A stretch of DNA of 51,688 nucleotides, from NCBI RefSeq assembly GCF_018853465.1, contig NZ_JABBOU010000005.1, positions 1 to 51,688 on the forward strand. Direction: 5' to 3'. This DNA is from Acidithiobacillus montserratensis (GTDB lineage Bacteria > Pseudomonadota > Gammaproteobacteria > Acidithiobacillales > Acidithiobacillaceae). Below the pieces are notes generated by a model. The model had not been told where the DNA came from. It searched no databases and saw nothing but the letters and a program-made list of their open reading frames with translations. Made by a program: the position numbers and the translations under genes. Below are positions 16,096-23,793 of this stretch, piece by piece. The number at the start of each line of letters is the position of its first letter. The first letter of the stretch is position 1.

Positions 16096-18878
16096 GTCTG
16101 CTCCGCCCCCAGCAATCAATGCCCTTGCAGCGACTCGAAAGTAAATCGGTTTGCCCGTACTGCGGCACCGGCTGCGGGGTCATCATTGAACATGACGGTC
16201 AGCAGATCACCGGGGTGCGTGGCGATCCCGATCATCCGGCCAATTTTGGCCAGCTCTGCAGCAAGGGTAGCACCCTGCATCTGAGCTGCCATGGTGATGA
16301 CCGGGCGCGCGAGCCACTCCGGCGTGACCGTAGCGATGGTCACTGGACTGCACTCTCCTGGTCGGAAGCCCTTGCGCAGATGGCCAGCACCTGGGCAGAA
16401 ATCATCCACCGCCAGGGGCCTCAGGCCGTAGCCCTCTATGTTTCAGGACAACTCCCGACTGAAGACTATTATGTTGCCAACAAACTGGCCAAAGGCTTTA
16501 TCGGCAGCAACCATATCGACACCAATTCCCGGCTGTGCATGGCTTCGGCGGTGAGCGGTTACAAATCCAGCCTGGGTATGGATTCTGTTCCCTGTGCCTA
16601 TGAAGATCTGGAGGAAACCCATTGTCTGTTTATTGTTGGTGCCAATGTGGCTTATGCCCACCCCATCCTGTTTCGGCGGATTGAAGCGGCCAAACTACGC
16701 CGCCCGGAACTCAAAATCATCGTCGCGGACCCACGTCGCACCCCCACCGCTTCCCTCGCTGACATTTATTTACCCCTGCAACCCGGCACCGATGTCGCTC
16801 TGTTTCATGGCATGCTGCATATTCTGATCTGGGAAGATCTCATTGACCGGAAATTTATTGCGGAACATACCGAAGGTTGGGATGCACTCAAGGCGCAAGT
16901 GCAGCATTATACCCCTCGCTGGGTTGCGGAAACCTGCCACATTGCCATCAACGATCTTCGCGCAGCCGCCCAGGCCTTCGGAGCGGCTCCCAGCGTGCTC
17001 TCTCTCTGGTGCCAGGGACTCAATCAATCCAGCCATGGCACCGATAAAAATGTCAGCCTCATCAATCTGCATCTGGCCACCGGGCAAATCGGCCGTCCCG
17101 GAGCCGGTCCCTTCAGTCTGACCGGTCAACCCAACGCCATGGGTGGCAGGGAAACCGGGGGTATGCCGGCGCTGCTTCCCGGCCACCGGGAAGTCGCCAA
17201 CCCCGAACATCGTACGGAAATGGCCGCACTCTGGGGTATTTCCAGCATTCATCCTCAACCCGGCTATACGGCAGTCCCCCTGTTTCAAGCCGTGGAGCGG
17301 GGCGAGATTGCAAGCATCTGGATCAGTTGCACCAATCCGGTATTGTCCATGCCCGAACAGCAGCAGGTTCAGCGGGCTCTGCAGCGAGCCCGGCTGGTGA
17401 TTTTGCAGGACAGCTATCTGGACACTGAAACCGCCGATTATAGTGATTTGCTCCTGCCAGCCGCCAGTTGGGGAGAACGGGAGGCGTTGGTCACCAATTC
17501 TGAACGCCGCATCAGTCATCTGCATCCGGCCGTCCCTGCTCCCGGCACCGCCAGACCCGACTGGATGATTTATCGGGATTTCGCCTATGTACTTGGCGCC
17601 GCACTGGATCAGATCCAACATCCCCTCCCCGACCAACTGGATGACAGTTGGTATGCTCGTGCCCGGCGCATGTTTGACTTTTCCGACACTGTCAGCATTT
17701 TCCGCGAATACCAGCAGTGTACCCGGGGACGGGATCTGGACATCAGTGGTCTGGATTTTGGGATTCTGGACAGCCAGGGACCGCAACAGTGGCCTTTTCC
17801 GGCGGGAGCCCAGTCTGGTCAAAGCCGCCTTTACAGCGACGGTATTTTTCCTACTCCCAGCGGTCGCGCCCGTTTTCGCGCCCCTGAATTTATGGGAGTT
17901 GCCGAAGAAATTGATGCGCAATATCCCCTGCGTCTCACTACCGGCCGTTTGCGCGATCAATGGCACTCCATGAGTCGTACCGGCAAAGTCGCTGCCCTGT
18001 TTGCCAGCGACGAAGAAGCCTTTCTGGAAATCCATCCCGAAGATGCGCAACGCCTGAAACTCAAAAATGCCGATCTGGCCTGGGTGAGCAGTCGGCGTGG
18101 CCGCAATGTTTTGCGGGTTCGCGTTCAAAAAGATCTGCAACCGGGACTGGTTTTTGCGCCCATGCATTTTGGCCGGCGTTTTGCGCCCGCAGCCCTCTGC
18201 AACCAACTCACCCTGCCCGCCATCGATCCCGTTTCCGGGGAGCCCGAGTTCAAACACAGCGCCGTGCGCATTGAAGCTGCCCTCTTCCCCTGGCAAGGGA
18301 CCATCTTGCGCCTGCACAGCGATGACGCGCATTTTCGTGCCGCCCAGCGCATCGCTCGACTCTTTCCCTATGCCAGTCTGGCTAGAATTCGCCAGGAGCA
18401 ACGGGAAGGCTTTATTTTGCGTCTCGCCGGAGAAGCAGCCCCCTCGGTTCGAGATATGCATGACTGGGACCAGTCCCTGGGCATGGATGGACTGGAGGTA
18501 CTGGATTATGACGATGCCCGCCGCCATGTGCGCAAACGGCTCTGCATGCAGGGCAAGCAACTGTTGGCCGTGCGCCTGTTTGGAGAGGATGGCACCCAGG
18601 AATGGCTGCGCGAGCTGCTCCTCAGTGGCGCCGATGTGGATGCCTATCGCCACGCCCTTTTCGCACCCAAGGTTCCCGCTGACCGGACGGCTTGGACGCG
18701 CTCACGCGGCATCTGTGCCTGCACCGGCGTCAATGAACGGCAACTGCGCCAAAGTATCGCCGCAGGCCATATCACCCTGCAGCAAATTGCCGAAGACTGT
18801 GGGGCCGGCAGTGAATGTGGTTCCTGCAAACCGGAAATCATGGCCATGATTCGCATGGTCCATCAGGAGGCCTCATGA
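16092..18878 (+). CDS. nasC: Assimilatory nitrate reductase catalytic subunit
   Basis: 928 residues of the molybdopterin bis-MGD family. The N-terminal 4Fe-4S site is Cys21, Cys24, Cys28 (CPYCGTGC) and Cys56; Mo-cofactor domains follow (NSRLCMASAVSGYK, TGQPNAMGGRETGG), and the C-terminus adds a BFD-like 2Fe-2S domain with Cys875, Cys877, Cys909 and Cys912. That tail is found in NasA/NasC-type assimilatory enzymes and may receive electrons. There is no separate FAD/NADH electron-donor subunit (NasB) in the window, so ferredoxin or flavodoxin, or a reductase elsewhere, is the likely donor. It reduces nitrate to nitrite in the cytoplasm. Overlaps both neighbours by 4 bp. Confidence 0.95.
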   Translation: MSLLRPQQSMPLQRLESKSVCPYCGTGCGVIIEHDGQQITGVRGDPDHPANFGQLCSKGSTLHLSCHGDDRAREPLRRDRSDGHWTALSWSEALAQMASTWAEIIHRQGPQAVALYVSGQLPTEDYYVANKLAKGFIGSNHIDTNSRLCMASAVSGYKSSLGMDSVPCAYEDLEETHCLFIVGANVAYAHPILFRRIEAAKLRRPELKIIVADPRRTPTASLADIYLPLQPGTDVALFHGMLHILIWEDLIDRKFIAEHTEGWDALKAQVQHYTPRWVAETCHIAINDLRAAAQAFGAAPSVLSLWCQGLNQSSHGTDKNVSLINLHLATGQIGRPGAGPFSLTGQPNAMGGRETGGMPALLPGHREVANPEHRTEMAALWGISSIHPQPGYTAVPLFQAVERGEIASIWISCTNPVLSMPEQQQVQRALQRARLVILQDSYLDTETADYSDLLLPAASWGEREALVTNSERRISHLHPAVPAPGTARPDWMIYRDFAYVLGAALDQIQHPLPDQLDDSWYARARRMFDFSDTVSIFREYQQCTRGRDLDISGLDFGILDSQGPQQWPFPAGAQSGQSRLYSDGIFPTPSGRARFRAPEFMGVAEEIDAQYPLRLTTGRLRDQWHSMSRTGKVAALFASDEEAFLEIHPEDAQRLKLKNADLAWVSSRRGRNVLRVRVQKDLQPGLVFAPMHFGRRFAPAALCNQLTLPAIDPVSGEPEFKHSAVRIEAALFPWQGTILRLHSDDAHFRAAQRIARLFPYASLARIRQEQREGFILRLAGEAAPSVRDMHDWDQSLGMDGLEVLDYDDARRHVRKRLCMQGKQLLAVRLFGEDGTQEWLRELLLSGADVDAYRHALFAPKVPADRTAWTRSRGICACTGVNERQLRQSIAAGHITLQQIAEDCGAGSECGSCKPEIMAMIRMVHQEAS

Positions 18879-19900
18879 CCAGCGGAATCCATATGACGAG
18901 CATCATCGGCCGCGTCGCCCGGGGTCGGGAATATGCCGAAGATCTGGACTATGCGGAGGCCAAAGCGCTCTTCACCCACTGGCTGCACGGCGACTTGCCG
19001 GAACTCGCCATGGGCGCGCTATGGACAGCCTATCGCATCAAGGGCGAGAGCGTGGAAGAATTGCGCGCTTTTACGCAGGCACTGGAAGAAGATGGTGACA
19101 GCATCGCCTTCCAGCATCACTGCCGACCGGTTATTTTCCCGAGTTATAATGGGACCCGTCGCGGCGCCCATCTTTTGCCGCTGCTGGCCATGACCCTCAC
19201 CCGTTGTGGCGTGCCCGTACTCATACATGGACTCTCCGCACCTCAGCATAATGATCTCCCATGGGCGGATCACGACCCCTCCAGAAGGGTCCATAGTGCC
19301 GACATTCTCCGTGAATTTGGACTGGCCAGTGCCGAAAACAGCCCCCAGGCCAGCACTCTGCTCCACCTTCAGGGACTCAGTTATCTGCCAGTGGATGCAT
19401 TCCATTCTGGTCTGGGCAAAATGCTGGCCTTGCGCCAGCAGCTCGGGGTGCGCTCCAGCGTCCACACCATCGTCAAGCTCTTTAACCCCTTCCAGAATCC
19501 CGCTGTTCATTGTGCGGGCGTCACCCATCCTCCTTATTTAATACGCCTGCAGGAATATTTTCAGCAAATGCAGCGTACGGCGCTCATCCTGCGCGGCACC
19601 GAGGGCGAATGCTTTGCCCATCCCAAACGTCGTCCGGAATTGCAGGTCTGTCAGCAGGGGACGTCTTTCGTCTGGCTCGAAAAAGACACCCACCCCTTGC
19701 AGCAGATGCCGGCATTACCAGAAAATCCGGGGATCTCAGCCACCTGCCGCTATATGGAGTCGGTACTGGAAGGCCGCTTGCCACTTCCAGCGCCCCTGGC
19801 GGATCAGGCGATCTGCCTGCTCTGCCTGAGTGGGCGCTGCGCGGATCTAGACAGTGCCCGTCAGCATCTTGCCCGTCATTTTTCTCGTTATGCCGCCTGA
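18875..19900 (+). CDS. TrpD2/YbiB-like glycosyltransferase-family-3 fold protein
   Basis: 341 residues related to anthranilate phosphoribosyltransferase (TrpD) and closer to the YbiB/TrpD2 group: GRVARGREYAEDLDYAEAKALF at the N-terminus, VIFPSYNGTRRGAHLLPLLA in place of the TrpD phosphoribosyl-pyrophosphate loop, and SVHTIVKLFNPF. E. coli YbiB binds nucleic acids and lacks TrpD activity. The start at 18875 overlaps nasC (ATGA) behind AGGAGG. Its place inside a nitrate assimilation operon is something I recall for other proteobacteria, but its role there is unknown. Tryptophan synthesis is unlikely, since no other trp gene is nearby. Confidence 0.82.
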   Translation: MTSGIHMTSIIGRVARGREYAEDLDYAEAKALFTHWLHGDLPELAMGALWTAYRIKGESVEELRAFTQALEEDGDSIAFQHHCRPVIFPSYNGTRRGAHLLPLLAMTLTRCGVPVLIHGLSAPQHNDLPWADHDPSRRVHSADILREFGLASAENSPQASTLLHLQGLSYLPVDAFHSGLGKMLALRQQLGVRSSVHTIVKLFNPFQNPAVHCAGVTHPPYLIRLQEYFQQMQRTALILRGTEGECFAHPKRRPELQVCQQGTSFVWLEKDTHPLQQMPALPENPGISATCRYMESVLEGRLPLPAPLADQAICLLCLSGRCADLDSARQHLARHFSRYAA

Positions 19901-19914
19901 ACTGGAGCTCTGTC

Positions 19915-20703
19915 ATGCACACAAACACCTCTGCTTTTCCTGTTTCCATCGTGGGTGCTGGTCCCGGTGATCCCGAACTGCTCACCCTCAAAGCGGCACG
20001 CCGCATTGCTGCCGCCGACATCATTTTTTACGATGCCCTCGCCAATCCCGGTCTGCTTGATATGGCCGCGCCCGCCTGTAAAAAAGTGGAAGTCGGCAAA
20101 CGGGGCGGACAAAACTCCACCCCACAGCTGCTCATTCATCAGCACCTGATCCGCTCTGCGCAACAAGGCTTGAAGGTTGTGCGTCTGAAAGGGGGAGATC
20201 CTTTCCTCTTTGGCCGTGGCGGTGAAGAATGCCTGGCCCTGCGCGCCGCCCATGTCGATTATGAAATCATCCCCGGTATTACCAGCGGCATGGCGGCAGC
20301 AGCTTATGCCGGAGTACCGCTGACCCACCGGCATCGCAGTCAGTCGGTGATTTTTCTGACTGGACACGAGGCGCGTGGCGGTCAGGCCCCAGACTGGGCA
20401 CGTCATGCCCGGGCTGCCGATACGCTGGTCATCTACATGGGTGTGGAAAGAATCGCGGATATCTGTGCAGGCTTGCTGACAGGGGGTCTGGCTGCAGAAA
20501 CACCCTGTCTTGCTGTACAATGGGCGACCATCACCCAAAAACAGGTGCAAGCCCCCCTGCAGCAATTCAGTGCCGCCATCCATGCGGCCAAACTGGGCAG
20601 CCCGGCCATACTCATCATCGGCGCCGTGGTAGATCTGGCCGATATTTGTGGATGGTTTCCTGGAGAACAGGCTTTACCCGTACAATGTCTGCAACAGCCC
20701 TAG
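19915..20703 (+). CDS. cobA: Uroporphyrinogen-III C-methyltransferase
   Basis: 262 residues with the tetrapyrrole methylase signatures GAGPGDPELLTLKA, VVRLKGGDPFLFGRGGEE and PGITSGMAAAAYAGVPLTHR. It uses two S-adenosylmethionine to make precorrin-2, the first step to siroheme, the cofactor of NirB. This is the single-domain form, not the fused CysG; dehydrogenation must be done elsewhere. The ATG at 19915 follows GGAG; a longer frame upstream overlaps the previous gene and can be discarded. It lies 14 bp after the TrpD2-like gene and 9 bp before the chelatase. Confidence 0.93.
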   Translation: MHTNTSAFPVSIVGAGPGDPELLTLKAARRIAAADIIFYDALANPGLLDMAAPACKKVEVGKRGGQNSTPQLLIHQHLIRSAQQGLKVVRLKGGDPFLFGRGGEECLALRAAHVDYEIIPGITSGMAAAAYAGVPLTHRHRSQSVIFLTGHEARGGQAPDWARHARAADTLVIYMGVERIADICAGLLTGGLAAETPCLAVQWATITQKQVQAPLQQFSAAIHAAKLGSPAILIIGAVVDLADICGWFPGEQALPVQCLQQP

Positions 20704-20712
20704 GGAGAGCAT

Positions 20713-21069
20713 ATGACTGAAGTGCAATTCCTGCTGGCACACGGTTCCCGCAACCCGCAGTGGCGCAAACCTTTTGAGGAAATCGCCGCAAGGTTGCAGT
20801 CAGCCCATCCTGAGCGGCGGATCGTATTGTGTTATCTGGAGATGTGGCAACCGTCCCTGGATCAGGCCATGGGTGACGCCTATGTCTCCGGGTTCCGTCA
20901 CTATCGGGTTTCTCCGTTATTCTGGAGTAGTGGTCGCCATTTGCAGGAAGATCTGCCCGCTCTGCTTGAACAGGTTCAGCAGGATTTGCCCGGCTGTCAC
21001 ATCCAGGTCGAAGGTCCCATCGGAGAATCAGAAATTCTCATTCAGGCCGCCTTGCAAGCGCTGCAATAA
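20713..21069 (+). CDS. Sirohydrochlorin ferrochelatase, short CbiX/SirB type
   Basis: 118 residues, the size of the small CbiX form that dimerises. The metal-binding His is in FLLAHGSRNPQW near the N-terminus, and a second conserved His lies in SSGRHLQEDLPALL. It would insert iron into sirohydrochlorin to finish siroheme for NirB. It starts 9 bp after the methyltransferase behind GGGAG. Cobalt chelation is an alternative for the family but is unlikely in this operon. Confidence 0.9.
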   Translation: MTEVQFLLAHGSRNPQWRKPFEEIAARLQSAHPERRIVLCYLEMWQPSLDQAMGDAYVSGFRHYRVSPLFWSSGRHLQEDLPALLEQVQQDLPGCHIQVEGPIGESEILIQAALQALQ

Positions 21070-21073
21070 GCCC

Positions 21074-21652
21074 ATGCATCGTATTGTGCTGATTGATAAC
21101 AATATGGAGCGCGCCGAAATCCTGCGCGAAGCCCTCGCCGGAGAAGGGCAGATGGTGGTGGATATTTTTGGCTGGTCAGCACTTTCCTGGCAGCGTCTGG
21201 AAAAGCTGCAGCCCGATGTCATCATCGCCGAAGCCGGCAGCCCCGAACGCGATGTGCTCGAACACATTGTATTCCTGAGCGAAACCCTGGAACTGCCGGT
21301 AGTCGTTCTGGGCGCGCCAGAAGATGAAAATACCATGCGGCGCGCCATTCGTGCCGGGGTAGCCGCTTATGTGGCGCACGGCATTTCCGCCCAGGATATT
21401 GCCCCCATCCTCAAGGTGGCAGCACTCCGTTATGCCGAATATCGACAATTGCGCAAAGAACTCGCCGATACCAAAAATGCCCTTTCCGAACGCAAGCAAA
21501 TTGAAAAAGCCAAGGGCATTCTCATGCGCGACTTACAAATCGACGAAGCCGAAGCCTACCGGCGGATGCGCCGCCTCGCCATGGACAAAGGCAAAAAACT
21601 GGGAGAAATCGCGGAGATGGTCATTACCGTAGGAGAAGCTGGAGAATCCTGA
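21074..21652 (+). CDS. nasT: NasT, ANTAR-domain transcription antiterminator
   Basis: 192 residues: a receiver-like domain (about 1-120), a coiled-coil helix and a C-terminal ANTAR RNA-binding domain (SERKQIEKAKGILMRDLQIDEAEAYRRMRRLAM). The usual phospho-acceptor Asp is replaced; the segment reads PDVIIAEAGSPERD, with Ala-Glu-Ala where Asp is expected, so control by phosphorylation is doubtful and control by NasS binding is more likely. In known systems NasT binds paired six-base-loop hairpins and prevents termination. Three such candidate leaders are in this window. It is the last gene of the nirB operon, 4 bp after the chelatase, so its own level depends on read-through. Confidence 0.92.
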   Translation: MHRIVLIDNNMERAEILREALAGEGQMVVDIFGWSALSWQRLEKLQPDVIIAEAGSPERDVLEHIVFLSETLELPVVVLGAPEDENTMRRAIRAGVAAYVAHGISAQDIAPILKVAALRYAEYRQLRKELADTKNALSERKQIEKAKGILMRDLQIDEAEAYRRMRRLAMDKGKKLGEIAEMVITVGEAGES

Positions 21653-21710
21653 TATCCCCTGAATAATGACTTTTGAATGACAAAATGACGTTAAGCATTC
21701 CGGGCTTGGG

Positions 21711-21760
21711 CAGATGATGATGGCCACCGAAATTGTCACCGGCCATGACATCATCATCTG
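21711..21760. terminator. Large hairpin after the nas operon
   Basis: CAGATGATGATG (21711-21722) pairs perfectly with CATCATCATCTG (21749-21760), with an inner GGCC/GGCC pair and an asymmetric ATGA bulge. It is 58 bp after the nasT stop, and no clear T-tract follows. It may stabilise the 3' end or end the operon by another mechanism. Nothing else is recognised in 21653-21897 except a TATAAT (21860-21865) ahead of the next gene. Confidence 0.5.
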
Positions 21761-21897
21761 TATGTTTAAATTTTCAGGCACTGTTTGACACACACAGGAG
21801 TCCCGGCACAAGCATTGGCTCCACTCAACGGATTCGTCGCGCTTATCGGGTTTCAGCTTTATAATGAGTCGTCTTCAATTCATTCAAGGATAGCCTT

Positions 21898-22113
21898 ATG
21901 TCACTCACCCTTTACGGGGCGACAGTTGTCACTCTGATGATGTTATTTTATGCCTTCGAAACACGCTCCCATTGGTTCACCCTGCTTTTCGCCTTGGCCT
22001 GCCTAGGCTCAGCGGCTTACGGCTTCCTTGCAGGCACTTGGCCATTTGGTGTGGTTGAAAGCATCTGGTCCTTAGTGGCATTCCATAAATGGTGGAAGCT
22101 CCGCGCTCAATAG
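21898..22113 (+). CDS. Small two-helix membrane protein, unknown function
   Basis: 71 residues with two hydrophobic segments (about 5-20 and 25-46) and a third weaker one (FGVVESIWSLVAFHKWW). The pattern of WPFGVVESIWSLVAF recalls small, widespread uncharacterised membrane proteins. The ATG is preceded by AAGGA, and a TATAAT hexamer sits at 21860-21865. It is monocistronic, convergent with the 49-residue ORF. No function can be proposed. Confidence 0.7.
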   Translation: MSLTLYGATVVTLMMLFYAFETRSHWFTLLFALACLGSAAYGFLAGTWPFGVVESIWSLVAFHKWWKLRAQ

Positions 22114-22318
22114 GTAATACAATATTCTTTTGCTATTCACTAACCCCCGTAGATGTTGAAAGTTTGATCTTTACTTCTCAAATGTAACTTACCGACTCCT
22201 CCATTCTTTTTTTGCTGATTTTCGGCCATCCTGAGCAGCTTGTAATAAGGACCAAGCATCTTTTTTCCTTGAAGACGCAAACGCATTACTGCTGCAACCG
22301 TGATTCATCATGCCTGTT

Positions 22319-22468
22319 TTATTCATGTTCATATTCGATTGCGTTTTTTGCCGATACTTCCATGGTGGCTGCATGAGCCACGTCGAATGCCGCACCTCTG
22401 GCGAGGCAACTGGCCAGAAAGACGCTGGCAATAGTATTGGCTACTTGACGTTGTTCTTTGTTCAACAT
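22319..22468 (-). CDS. 49-residue hypothetical protein at the end of the Dsb operon
   Basis: A short leftward ORF starting at 22468 with a strong ribosome-binding site (AAGGAG, 7 bp upstream). The protein MLNKEQRQVANTIASVFLAS continues with a short helical, alanine-rich stretch and ends in an acidic tail (NAIEYEHE). It follows the second DsbG-like gene by 42 bp on the same strand. One Cys is present. It resembles nothing I recognise; a longer ORF in another frame overlaps it but has no site. The 205 bp between it and the rightward gene hold nothing I can name. Confidence 0.5.
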   Translation of the reverse strand: MLNKEQRQVANTIASVFLASCLARGAAFDVAHAATMEVSAKNAIEYEHE

Positions 22469-22510
22469 TTTCGATCTCCTTTTGAAAAGCGAAACAACAC
22501 CGTTACGACA

Positions 22511-23143
22511 TTATCCATGGGCTACCCGCAAATGGGGCAGCAGTCTGGAAAGCTGTTGTTGCGAAATCATTCCGGGAATACGTCCAAGTTGACCATTTTT
22601 CACCCTATACAAAATGGCGGGTGTACCTTCAAAGCCAAGCGCACTCATCATCGCCAAATTTCGGTTCAATTCCTGCGTCGTTTTAGCGTTGGGCGCAACC
22701 TTGGGCAAAGAATGGTAGTTACCACTGCGCAATGCGGGACCCACGATGGTTTCGAAATGTTCCAGAGTCGCCAATGGATGGGCCGACTGAAGCCATGACG
22801 CCGCTTCCGCCGGACTCTGGGGGGTCAGGAAAGCGACGGGAACATAGCGTACCGTCAGTTTTCCCGCTTTGATCAGCGGTGCTTCATGTTCGTACATGAC
22901 ATGACAATAGGGGCAATTGGGATCCTGGAAATCATAAATGATGGGTCCTTGATGCCCTTCCTGAATATAGCTGATGTGCTTGGCCAGAATCTGGTTCCAG
23001 AGAATGCCGGGAGTCAGCTTTTTCTGTGGCGGAGAATGGACGGTCTGCGCTTCAGCGAGTGACGTACCGGCGAGCAGTAAACCACCACCGTAGCTCCCAA
23101 TTATCAGCCATTTCAGGACCAATGTGACCATACCGTTTTTCAT
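22511..23143 (-). CDS. Periplasmic DsbC/DsbG-like thiol oxidoreductase (copy 2)
   Basis: 210 residues with a signal peptide (hydrophobic core LVLKWLIIGSYGGGLLLAG) and a thioredoxin fold containing FQDPNCPYCHVMY (active site CPYC) and the cis-proline loop GTPAIL. It lacks the N-terminal dimerisation domain of about 60 residues seen in DsbC and DsbG, though the PGILWNQILAKHISYIQEG region acts as a short lead-in. The start at 23143 is chosen because GGAG lies upstream; a GTG at 23176 would add 11 residues. It is a close paralogue of the next gene and shares the motif TVRYVPVA. It would act on periplasmic cysteines, reduced by DsbD. Confidence 0.85.
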   Translation of the reverse strand: MKNGMVTLVLKWLIIGSYGGGLLLAGTSLAEAQTVHSPPQKKLTPGILWNQILAKHISYIQEGHQGPIIYDFQDPNCPYCHVMYEHEAPLIKAGKLTVRYVPVAFLTPQSPAEAASWLQSAHPLATLEHFETIVGPALRSGNYHSLPKVAPNAKTTQELNRNLAMMSALGFEGTPAILYRVKNGQLGRIPGMISQQQLSRLLPHLRVAHG

Positions 23144-23179
23144 GTCGCGCTTTTCTCCTTGTATCCACCTATCCACTCA

Positions 23180-23782
23180 CTATTGAAGACTGGGAAGCAT
23201 CGTCAGCAACTCCCCCCGAGACACCATACCGGGCAGCAATCCAGAGCGACCATTTTTTCGCTCATACACTATGGCGGGCACCCCCATGGAATGTGTACTT
23301 TGCAGTACCGCCATGTTTACTTTGAGGGCGTGAAGGGTCTGAGGACGCGCCTTGGCTTGGGGAAGACCGACAGGGCCTTGTGCCCCCATGGGCGCAGCGA
23401 AACTCTTGGCGGCCAACATTTCAAAATGCTGCAGTGCAGTGACCCGATGCGTGGATTGCAGGAGGGCTGCGGCTTCCGGCGTGCTGCTGGGCATCAAATA
23501 GGCGACGGGCACATAACGTACCGTGAGTTTGCCCGCTTTGATCAGCCCTTGCTCTTCATCATACATGCTGTGGCAGTAGGGACAATTGGGGTCGAAAAAA
23601 TCATAAATGACGGGACCCTTATGTCCTTCCTGAATGTAGCTCAGCCGTTGGCCGATATCCCCCCAATAACTCCCTTGGGTCATGGGAGGTAGCGGTGGCA
23701 ACGTAGCGGCGGCAAAGGCAGAACCTGTCCACAAAAAGGCCATCATGCTGGATGCGATGGCGATTATTGAAAGGCGGTTCAT
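23180..23782 (-). CDS. Periplasmic DsbC/DsbG-like thiol oxidoreductase (copy 1)
   Basis: 200 residues: signal peptide to about residue 24 (GSAFA), then FFDPNCPYCHSMYDEE with a CPYC active site and the cis-proline loop GVPAIVYE. It has the same layout as its downstream paralogue and also lacks a full dimerisation domain. GGAGATCACC precedes the ATG. It lies 11 bp downstream of the DsbD-like gene on the same strand, so the electron donor and its client are in one operon. Cys-x-x-Cys proteins of this type serve as disulfide isomerases or protect single cysteines from sulfenylation; which applies here is not clear. Confidence 0.87.
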   Translation of the reverse strand: MNRLSIIAIASSMMAFLWTGSAFAAATLPPLPPMTQGSYWGDIGQRLSYIQEGHKGPVIYDFFDPNCPYCHSMYDEEQGLIKAGKLTVRYVPVAYLMPSSTPEAAALLQSTHRVTALQHFEMLAAKSFAAPMGAQGPVGLPQAKARPQTLHALKVNMAVLQSTHSMGVPAIVYERKNGRSGLLPGMVSRGELLTMLPSLQ

Positions 23783-23793
23783 GGTGATCTCCT

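Noticed and set aside
16770..18653. 627-codon open frame antisense to nasC
   Set aside because: The sense strand encodes a complete molybdopterin enzyme with all ligands; long antisense frames are common in GC-rich genes.
18875..19900. Tryptophan biosynthesis gene trpD
   Set aside because: The phosphoribosyl-pyrophosphate loop differs, no other trp gene is present, and the operon is for nitrate assimilation.
23144..23176. Longer DsbG-like protein starting at GTG 23176
   Set aside because: No ribosome-binding site precedes it, and the signal peptide fits better from 23143.
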